Assembly: GCA_949300425.1 (NCBI GenBank)
Contig: CASGED010000088.1
Location: forward strand, 1-38,075
DNA length: 38,075 nt
Reading direction: 5' to 3'
Source: an uncultured Bacteroides sp.
Lineage (GTDB): Bacteria > Bacteroidota > Bacteroidia > Bacteroidales > Bacteroidaceae
Every line of letters begins with the position of its first letter. Positions within the stretch are counted from its first letter, which is position 1. A program made the translations under genes and the position numbers. Positions 31,744 to 38,075 of this stretch are shown piece after piece. Under the pieces are notes generated by a model. That model ran no database searches. It was not told where the DNA came from and was given only the letters and a program-made list of their open reading frames with translations.

Positions 31744-33978
31744 ATGAAACTGAACAAGAAACTTTATTCATTGGCTTTTTTGGCCGGTCTGACGCTCTTC
31801 ACCGTGTCATGCGATGATGATGAGAACAACGGTGGCAACGATGGTGGCGAAGAAACTACCGTGCTGCAAGGTTCCATTACGGAAGACGTTACGCTGAAAA
31901 GCGGTCAGACGTATGAATTGACGGGCGCATACACCGTAGAGGAAGGCGCTACGCTGAACATCGAGCCGGGGGTACGGATTGTTGCCCAATATGACGATGT
32001 GGTAGATTATATATTGGTAAAGCAAGGCGCGAAGATTAACGCGGTAGGTACGCAGTCGGCTCCCATCGTGATGACAAGCGAACAGGAAGAACCGGGCGCA
32101 TGGGGTGGTATTCACATCTGCGGACGTGCCCACACCAATGCGGAAGGCGGTCAGGGAAGTTCTGAAATCGGTGGCGCCGCATACGGTGGTAACGATGACA
32201 GCGACAACAGCGGTACGCTGCGATATGTCCGTGTAGAATATACGGGTTACGCTTTCGACGAGGAGCACGAAGCCAACGGTATTTCTTTCTACGGTGTGGG
32301 TAACGGCACCACGGTAGACCACTGCCAGGCTTACAAAGGTTCGGACGACGGTTTCGAATTCTTCGGTGGTGCTGTAAACGTCAGCAACATGGTCGTAACA
32401 GATTGCAGCGACGACTCTTTCGACTGGACGGAAGGCTGGAACGGTACGGCAACGAACCTCATAGCCGTGCAGGAGAGTGAGGACGTATTGGGCTACGACT
32501 GTGACTGTCTGATTGAAGCCGACAATAACGAAAACAATTTCCAATCCAAGCCGGTTGCCAACCCCACATTGGAAAACCTGTTGCTCATCGGTAACGGTGC
32601 CGACGCACAGGGCGTGCGCCTTCGTCGCGGTACTTACGTAAAGATGAACAACGCTCAAATCTGCGGTAAGGGTCTTCCCTTGGTGGTAGAAAGTGAAGAA
32701 ACTGAAAACGCTTTGCTGAACGGAACAGAAGGCGCGGGCATCAGTAATACTTCGTTGAGCGGCAATATCAGCAGCGAAAAGGGTATCTACACGGCAAAAG
32801 AATTTTTGGCAGACGGCAACAAGACTTTCCAAAGCATCAGTTATCCTACTTATGCCGACATAGCAGCCGCTTGTCCCTGGATAGAGGGCTGGACACGCGA
32901 GTGGGGAGCCAGCGCGTCACAGGAAGAAACGGAAATCCTGAGCGGTACCATCACTTCGGATGTAACACTGACGGCCAACACGACTTATCGCTTGAACGGT
33001 GCTTATACCATCGAAGAAGGCGCTACGCTGAACATTCCGGAAGGCGTTCGGATTGTATCTATTTATGATGACGTGGTGGACTATATCCTTGTAAAGCAGG
33101 GCGCCAAAATCAACGCCGTTGGTACGGCGGAGAATCCTATCGTCATGACGGCTGAACTGGAAGAAGCCGGCGCTTGGGGCGGCATCCACATCTGCGGGCG
33201 TGCCCACACCAACGCGGAAGGTGGACAAGGAAGCTCCGAAATCGGTGGTGCCGCATACGGTGGCAACAATGACGCCGACAACAGCGGTACGCTGCAATAC
33301 GTACGTCTGGAATACACCGGGTATGCTTTTGACGAAGAGCACGAAGCTAACGGAATCTCTTTCTATGGCGTAGGCAACGGCACGACGGTAGACCACTGCG
33401 TGGCTTACAAAGGTTCGGACGACGGCTTTGAGTTCTTCGGCGGTTCGGTGAACGTCAGCAACATGGTGGTTATCAGCTGTAGCGACGATTCTTTCGACTG
33501 GACGGAAGGCTGGAACGGCAAGGGTACCGACCTCGTCGCTTACCAGGAACCGCAGGAGACATTGGGTTATGATTGCGATTGCTTGATTGAGGCCGACAAC
33601 AATGGCGACAACTTCGATGCTGCTCCGGTGGCACATCCCACGCTGAGCAACCTCATCTTGGTAGGTAACGGTAAGGACAGCCAAGGTGTCCGCCTGCGCG
33701 CCGGGACGCAAGTGACGATGGACAACGCCCGGATTTGCGGCAAAGGCAAACCGCTGACGGTAGAAACCGCACAGACCGAGCAGGCTTTGAAGGACGGCGT
33801 TTCCAAGCTGACCAACGTTACTATCAGCACCGACCTGCAAAGCAAGGAAAACATCTATACCAACACCGACTTCCTGGCCGGCGAAGGCAACAAGGTAGAC
33901 ACCAACCTGACTTTCGCTGATTTCGACGCCATCAAGGCTGCCTGCGACTGGCTGACCGGCGCATGGATTGGCGAATAA
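31744..33978 (+). CDS. Surface lipoprotein with two large tandem repeats
   Basis: I prefer ATG 31744 over an upstream GTG (31735) because it gives a proper lipoprotein signal: MKLNKK, a hydrophobic core and lipobox TVSC (C23), 744 residues in all. After an Asp/Asn/Gly-rich linker come two copies of a domain of about 340 residues. Both carry the block GAWGGIHICGRAHTNAEGG, and SDDGFEFFGG, DDSFDWTEGWNG and YDCDCLIEADNN. The pattern of short strands and Gly/Asn turns suggests right-handed parallel beta-helices. The acidic run after the lipidated Cys (DDDEN) resembles the surface-export signal of Bacteroides lipoproteins. It probably works with the upstream TonB-dependent receptor in binding an unknown ligand. 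Confidence 0.8.
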   Translation: MKLNKKLYSLAFLAGLTLFTVSCDDDENNGGNDGGEETTVLQGSITEDVTLKSGQTYELTGAYTVEEGATLNIEPGVRIVAQYDDVVDYILVKQGAKINAVGTQSAPIVMTSEQEEPGAWGGIHICGRAHTNAEGGQGSSEIGGAAYGGNDDSDNSGTLRYVRVEYTGYAFDEEHEANGISFYGVGNGTTVDHCQAYKGSDDGFEFFGGAVNVSNMVVTDCSDDSFDWTEGWNGTATNLIAVQESEDVLGYDCDCLIEADNNENNFQSKPVANPTLENLLLIGNGADAQGVRLRRGTYVKMNNAQICGKGLPLVVESEETENALLNGTEGAGISNTSLSGNISSEKGIYTAKEFLADGNKTFQSISYPTYADIAAACPWIEGWTREWGASASQEETEILSGTITSDVTLTANTTYRLNGAYTIEEGATLNIPEGVRIVSIYDDVVDYILVKQGAKINAVGTAENPIVMTAELEEAGAWGGIHICGRAHTNAEGGQGSSEIGGAAYGGNNDADNSGTLQYVRLEYTGYAFDEEHEANGISFYGVGNGTTVDHCVAYKGSDDGFEFFGGSVNVSNMVVISCSDDSFDWTEGWNGKGTDLVAYQEPQETLGYDCDCLIEADNNGDNFDAAPVAHPTLSNLILVGNGKDSQGVRLRAGTQVTMDNARICGKGKPLTVETAQTEQALKDGVSKLTNVTISTDLQSKENIYTNTDFLAGEGNKVDTNLTFADFDAIKAACDWLTGAWIGE

Positions 33979-34005
33979 TAAAGCACACACTTAGATTTCT
34001 GATGA

Positions 34006-34040
34006 AGAGGCTGCCTCATTTTGGGGTGGTCTCTTTTTTT
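34006..34040 (+). terminator. Terminator after the duplicated lipoprotein gene
   Basis: AGAGGCTGCC (34006-34015) pairs with GGTGGTCTCT (34025-34034), with three G-U pairs, followed by a T tract to 34040. It closes the TonB-receptor and lipoprotein unit. Confidence 0.65.
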
Positions 34041-34056
34041 ATATAGTCAGAAAAGC

Positions 34057-34064
34057 TATATTTG
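34057..34064 (+). promoter_or_regulatory. -7 element upstream of the C45 hydrolase gene
   Basis: TATATTTG fits TAnnTTTG exactly. TTTT at the right distance could be a poor -33 element. The start codon is 209 bases away, so the transcript would have a long leader containing the palindrome array at 34114-34207. Confidence 0.45.
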
Positions 34065-34113
34065 CAGGAGATATTCTTGCTGCTTTGACGGGGCTGCGTG
34101 GTTCCCACACTGT

Positions 34114-34207
34114 GGTAATCACGTTACCACGCCGTGGTAATGTGATTACCATTGCTTGGTAATGTGGTTACCATGCTTTGGTAATGTGACTACCGTTGCG
34201 AGGTAAC
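34114..34207. repeat. Tandem array of four and a half 15-base palindromes
   Basis: Palindromes of the form GGTAAT, three bases, ATTACC (with small changes) stand at 34114-34128, 34136-34150, 34158-34172 and 34180-34194, each separated by 7 bases, so the period is exactly 22 bases. A fifth half-copy (GGTAAC) starts at 34202. Spacer bases share a TTGC-like core. The array lies between a -7 element and the C45 gene start. Confidence 0.85.
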
Positions 34208-34272
34208 AGGTTTGGAACAAGACAATCGGGCCTGAACGCGACCCGGAAACAGATAAAACCGAGTGACAGGAT

Positions 34273-35502
34273 ATGAAACGGATATTGTTATTGCTATTAG
34301 GCTGGTGCGGCTGGTGTGCGGTTTGGGCCTGCACCTCAGCCGTGGTTTCCGGACGGGCAACGCCGGACGGACGGCCTTTGTTGTGGAAACACCGCGACAC
34401 AGACTTCCTGCAAAACCATGTGGAGTATGTCCGCGGCGAACGTTACGACTTCATTGCCGTGGTAAATAGCGCAGACTACTCATTGAAAAAAGAGGCGTGG
34501 ATAGGGGTAAACTCCGCCGGCTTTGCCTTGATGAACACGCAGAGTTACAACTTGGTGGACGTGAAGGAAGGGGAAGAACGGGGCGTGGCCAACGGACGTG
34601 CCATTCATCGGGCTTTGGAATTATGCGCCACGGTAGATGATTTCCGTCATTATCTTGACACCCTTCGGAAGCCCAGCGGGATAGAAGCCAACTTCGGTGT
34701 GATAGACGCGCGGGGTGGGGCGGTGATGTTCGAAGTGGATGATTATGCTTATAAGGCGTATGATGCCAACGACCCGCAGGTTGCTCCCGACGGTTATGTG
34801 GCACGCACCAATTTCTCAGTTTCGGGTACGTATGGTCCGGGTGCGGGCGTCGTACGCTATCAGGAGGCGGTGCGAGTGCTCGAACCTTTGGCACGTGAGC
34901 AAGCCATTACTCCCGGACGGATATTCACGGATCTTTCGCGCTCGTTCCATCATTGCCTTTTGGACGTAGACTTGCGTCAGCCTCCTTTCACGGGGGAGGA
35001 TGCTTCGGGCTGGTTTGTCGACCAGGATTTTATTCCCCGCGGCAGCACATCGTGTTCGGTGGTGGTGCAAGGGGTGAAGCCGGATGAGGATGCCGGACTC
35101 AGCACGATGTGGACGTTGCTGGGCTATCCGCCTACGGGCGTCGCCGTCCCGTTATGGGTGGATGAACGGTTGCCGGACGGTGTCCGCTTGGATAACGCGT
35201 TGAGCACATCTCCCTTCTCTTATTACTCTTTAAGATTGAAAGACAAAGTGTTTGGATTGAAGTGGGGCATGGGTAGTGAACGCTACCTGCATTGGACGTT
35301 GCTCTACGACCGGACGGGTAAGGGATACATGCAACGGCTGGCTCCTGCCGAAGAGCGGATAAGGAGGCAAGCGGAGTCCTTGTTGGAGAAATGGCGGCGG
35401 AAGGGACATCGGGACAGGCGGGATATGCGCGCGTTTTACGATTCCCTTGCGAAGGATGAAAGTTGGAATTTGTTTAATGAACTATATAATATGAATCAAT
35501 GA
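34273..35502 (+). CDS. C45-type Ntn hydrolase (acyl-transferase/amidohydrolase-like), exported
   Basis: The 409-residue protein starts with a very hydrophobic signal (MKRILLLLLGWCGWCAVWA) and then Cys20 (CTSAVVSG), the likely N-terminal nucleophile freed when the signal is removed. The block GRATPDGRPLLWKHRDTDFL with its conserved Arg and Asp, and WIGVNSAGFALMNTQSYN, are typical of the C45/linear-amide hydrolase group (relatives of penicillin-V acylase, bile-salt hydrolase and acid ceramidase-like enzymes). The true substrate cannot be told; a bond in an acyl amide is likely. The W before Cys20 makes a lipoprotein less likely. It overlaps the GH3 gene by 4 bases. Confidence 0.83.
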   Translation: MKRILLLLLGWCGWCAVWACTSAVVSGRATPDGRPLLWKHRDTDFLQNHVEYVRGERYDFIAVVNSADYSLKKEAWIGVNSAGFALMNTQSYNLVDVKEGEERGVANGRAIHRALELCATVDDFRHYLDTLRKPSGIEANFGVIDARGGAVMFEVDDYAYKAYDANDPQVAPDGYVARTNFSVSGTYGPGAGVVRYQEAVRVLEPLAREQAITPGRIFTDLSRSFHHCLLDVDLRQPPFTGEDASGWFVDQDFIPRGSTSCSVVVQGVKPDEDAGLSTMWTLLGYPPTGVAVPLWVDERLPDGVRLDNALSTSPFSYYSLRLKDKVFGLKWGMGSERYLHWTLLYDRTGKGYMQRLAPAEERIRRQAESLLEKWRRKGHRDRRDMRAFYDSLAKDESWNLFNELYNMNQ

Positions 35503-37910
35503 TGAAAAACAGGTGTTTGGCTTTATGTATGGCGCTTGGGGCGTGTATGGCGCTTCCCTTGCATGCGCAGAAGCATTCCATCTATCACGAAGGATGGATT
35601 GACTTCAACAAGAATGGAGTGAAGGATGTGTATGAAGACGCTTCGCAACCTTTGGAAAAACGGGTACAGGACTTACTGTCGCAGATGAATGTGGAAGAGA
35701 AAACCTGCCAGTTGGCTACCCTCTATGGCTATGGACGAGTGTTGCGGGATTCGTTGCCTACGCCGGGATGGAAGCAGGAAGTCTGGAAGGACGGCATTGC
35801 CAATATCGACGAAATGCTGAACGGCGTGGGCGGGAAGTCGAAGCGGGTAGAACCGATGCTCTATCCGTTTAAGAATCATGCCAAAGCCATCAACCAAGTA
35901 CAGCGTTGGTTTGTAGAAGAAACACGGCTGGGCATACCCGTGGACTTCAGCAACGAGGGCATCCATGGACTGAACCATACGAAAGCTACGCCTTTGCCCG
36001 CTCCCATCGCGGTGGGAAGCACTTGGAACCGGGAGTTGATACATCAGGCCGGCGTCATTATCGGGCAAGAGGCGCGTATGCTGGGGTACACCAATGTCTA
36101 TGCGCCGATACTCGATATAGCCCGTGATCCTCGCTGGGGGCGTACGTTGGAGTGTTATGGGGAAGACCCTTACCTGGTGGCTTCGTTAGGCACGGAGATG
36201 GTGAAGGGCATCCAGTCGCAGGGAGTGGCTTCCACCTTGAAGCACTATGCGGTCTATAGTGTGCCCAAAGGCGGACGTGACGGCAATTGCCGCACCGACC
36301 CGCATGTGGCTCCACGCGAATTGCACCAGCTTTATCTGTACCCCTTCAAGAAGGTCATCCAGGAGGCTCATCCCATGGGTGTGATGAGCAGCTACAACGA
36401 TTGGGACGGAGTTCCTGTCAGCGCCAGTTATTATTTCCTGACGGAACTGTTGCGTGAGGAATATGGCTTCGACGGATATGTGGTGAGCGATAGCGAGGCA
36501 GTGGAGTTTGTCCAGACTAAGCACCATGTGGCCGACACGTATGAGGAAGCGGTCCGTCAGGTGCTGGAAGCCGGACTGAACGTGCGTACTCATTTTACGC
36601 CGCCTTCGGATTTCATTCTTCCCATCCGCCGTTTGCTGGAAGAAAAGCGAATCTCCATGGCTACCATAGACAAGCGTGTGGCGGAAGTGTTGCGCGTAAA
36701 ATTCCGTCTGGGATTGTTCGACCATCCGTATGTGGATGAAAAAGAAATGTCCGCTAAGAAAGGTGGCATAGAACATCACATGGACTTTGTGAAGCAGGTA
36801 CAACAGCAATCGTTAGTTTTGCTGAAGAATGAAGACGGGTTGCTTCCTTTGGATAAAAAGCAGGTGAAGAAAGTGTTGGTGACAGGACCTTTGGCGGACG
36901 AAAGCAACTTTATGGAAAGCCGTTACGGGCCTAACCGGTTGGAAAAGATTTCCGTAGTGAACGGATTGCGTGCTTATTTAGGTAAAGATGCCGTAATCTA
37001 TGCAAAGGGGTGCGACATCGTGGATAAGGACTGGCCGGCAAGCGAGATACTTCCTACCCCGCTGACCGAACAAGAAAAGGCGGATATGGCGGAAGCCGTA
37101 GAAAAGGCTTCGGAATGTGACGTGATAATAGCCGTGTTGGGTGAGGATGAATATCGCACGGGTGAAAGCCGTTCGCGCACCTCGCTCGATTTGCCCGGGC
37201 GTCAGCAGCAACTGCTCGAGGCATTGTACGCTACGGGGAAGCCGGTCGTGCTTGTTCTGATTAATGGCCAGCCGTTGACTATCAATTGGGCAGACCAATA
37301 TATTCCCGCCATCTTGGAGACTTGGTTCCCGAGTTGCCAAGGTGGAAATGTCATTGCCGAAACTTTATTTGGTGAATGTAATCCGGGTGGTAAACTGACT
37401 GTTACCTTCCCTAAAAGTGTAGGACAGATAGAACTGAATTTCCCGTTTAAGCCCGGTTCGCACGGAAACCAGCCGAAGAGTGGTCCCAACGGGTCAGGCT
37501 CGACGCGCGTACAGGGTGAGCTTTATCCTTTCGGTTACGGATTGAGCTACACGACCTTTGCTTATTCAGACTTGGAAGTTACTCCGTTGGAGCAGCCCAC
37601 GCAGGGGGATTATACCGTGAAGTTGAAGGTAACCAATACAGGTAAACGTTCGGGCGATGAAGTGGTGCAGCTATATGTGCGCGACAAAGTGGGCAGTGTC
37701 ATTACCTACGATTCGCAATTGCGCGGCTTCGAGCGTGTTACGTTACAACCCGGTGAAACGAGAACTGTCACTTTCCGCCTGACTCCGGAAGACTTGCAGC
37801 TGTTAGACCGCAATATGCGCTGGACGGTAGAGCCCGGAGAGTTTGAACTGATGGTAGGCGCTTCGAGCAAAGACATTCGCCTGCGTCAGACGGTAAAGGC
37901 GTTGCCCTGA
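35499..37910 (+). CDS. Glycoside hydrolase family 3 enzyme, exported
   Basis: The 803-residue protein has a signal peptide (cleavage near LHAQ, residue 24). The GH3 N-terminal barrel covers about 50-400, with WGRTLECYGEDPYLVASLG, KHYAVYS and the nucleophile Asp331 in VVSDSEAVEF. The alpha/beta sandwich domain (about 430-640) includes VIIAVLGEDEYRTGESRSRT, where the acid/base Glu is expected, and a C-terminal fibronectin-III-like domain runs to the end. GH3 members split beta-glucosides, beta-xylosides or related sugars from the non-reducing end. The sequence alone does not fix the sugar. Length is normal for BglX-like enzymes. Its start codon overlaps the stop of the C45 hydrolase gene (ATGA), so the two are made together. 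Confidence 0.93.
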   Translation: MMKNRCLALCMALGACMALPLHAQKHSIYHEGWIDFNKNGVKDVYEDASQPLEKRVQDLLSQMNVEEKTCQLATLYGYGRVLRDSLPTPGWKQEVWKDGIANIDEMLNGVGGKSKRVEPMLYPFKNHAKAINQVQRWFVEETRLGIPVDFSNEGIHGLNHTKATPLPAPIAVGSTWNRELIHQAGVIIGQEARMLGYTNVYAPILDIARDPRWGRTLECYGEDPYLVASLGTEMVKGIQSQGVASTLKHYAVYSVPKGGRDGNCRTDPHVAPRELHQLYLYPFKKVIQEAHPMGVMSSYNDWDGVPVSASYYFLTELLREEYGFDGYVVSDSEAVEFVQTKHHVADTYEEAVRQVLEAGLNVRTHFTPPSDFILPIRRLLEEKRISMATIDKRVAEVLRVKFRLGLFDHPYVDEKEMSAKKGGIEHHMDFVKQVQQQSLVLLKNEDGLLPLDKKQVKKVLVTGPLADESNFMESRYGPNRLEKISVVNGLRAYLGKDAVIYAKGCDIVDKDWPASEILPTPLTEQEKADMAEAVEKASECDVIIAVLGEDEYRTGESRSRTSLDLPGRQQQLLEALYATGKPVVLVLINGQPLTINWADQYIPAILETWFPSCQGGNVIAETLFGECNPGGKLTVTFPKSVGQIELNFPFKPGSHGNQPKSGPNGSGSTRVQGELYPFGYGLSYTTFAYSDLEVTPLEQPTQGDYTVKLKVTNTGKRSGDEVVQLYVRDKVGSVITYDSQLRGFERVTLQPGETRTVTFRLTPEDLQLLDRNMRWTVEPGEFELMVGASSKDIRLRQTVKALP

Positions 37911-37952
37911 TAAGGTAGTAGTATTACTTCGAGGTGATAAATGGGAATTTAG

Positions 37953-38069
37953 ATGGCACACAGATGACACAGATTTCACAAGATGACCACAGATTTATTC
38001 TTTAAACCTGTAGGCGAAGCCCTTTAAAATCTGTGTAAATCTGTCTCATCAGTGTCATCTGTGTGCCAT
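37953..38069. repeat. Inverted-repeat element (MITE-like) of about 117 bases
   Basis: The ends ATGGCACACAGATGACAC (37953-37970) and GTGTCATCTGTGTGCCAT (38052-38069) are perfect inverted copies of 18 bases. Inside, CACAGATTT-type words repeat on both arms (for example ACAGATTT and AAATCTGTGT), so the whole can fold into a long imperfect hairpin with a centre near GGCGAAGCC. No gene fits inside. No clear target duplication flanks it. Elements built of CACAGAT words are common in Bacteroides genomes. Confidence 0.75.
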
Positions 38070-38075
38070 TAAACA

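Noticed and set aside
34114-34207. Regular repeats that might be a CRISPR array
   Set aside because: Units are palindromes of 15 bases with 7-base, mutually similar spacers; CRISPR spacers are about 30 bases and unrelated to each other. No cas genes are present.

Overview
The window is a piece of a Bacteroides-type chromosome (Bacteroidota, family Bacteroidaceae; species not determined). The evidence is lineage-typical genes (a MurF-alanine racemase fusion, GSCFA, DUF4831, DUF4837, a TonB-dependent receptor with an N-terminal carboxypeptidase-like domain, a solo PqqD) and promoters of the Bacteroides type (TTTG, about 20 bases, TAnnTTTG). Most of it is core genome read left to right.

Layout. 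1-6946: end of coaX, an outer-membrane barrel protein, a TPR protein, lptC, a CNNM/CorC membrane protein and a PpiD-like periplasmic foldase, that is, an envelope-biogenesis cluster closed by a strong terminator. 7178-14103: a leftward accessory island with a type III restriction endonuclease (res), its methyltransferase (mod), a 90-residue unknown protein, remnants of two further genes, a short DNA segment bounded by 20-base inverted repeats, and a tyrosine recombinase. 14461-20734: rlmN, a DUF4837 lipoprotein, pdxA, a sigma-54 activator, lptE, a TPR protein and secG. 20832-25121: an MFS transporter with a solo PqqD protein, a DUF4831 protein on the other strand, a possible short RNA or leader, and a GSCFA protein. 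25097-28738: murF-alr fusion, tatA, tatC. 28978-33978: a TonB-dependent receptor with a duplicated-domain surface lipoprotein. 34273-37910: an Ntn-type C45 hydrolase overlapping a GH3 glycosidase.

The most interesting part is 12533-14103. Beside the tyrosine recombinase gene lies a segment of about 190 bases flanked by perfect 20-base inverted repeats. Each repeat has the layout of a tyrosine-recombinase crossover site (short inverted arms around an asymmetric 8-base core). Inside is one good Bacteroides promoter pointing at the restriction-modification operon. I read this as a recombinase-driven ON/OFF switch for a type III restriction-modification system, drawn here in the ON orientation. 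The first two genes of the operon look decayed: a helicase-like N-terminus and a DUF4391 C-terminus with an in-frame stop lie side by side, as after a deletion. The DNA-recognition part of mod is much more AT-rich than its flanks, suggesting exchange of the specificity domain.

Short repeats mark several gene borders: a 62-base repeat present twice (7090 and 28767), two tandem arrays of 15-base palindromes with 22-23-base period (7047 and 34114), and an inverted-repeat element at the right end (37953-38069). No rRNA, tRNA or CRISPR array was seen. All family calls come from reading motifs by eye, without database searches.
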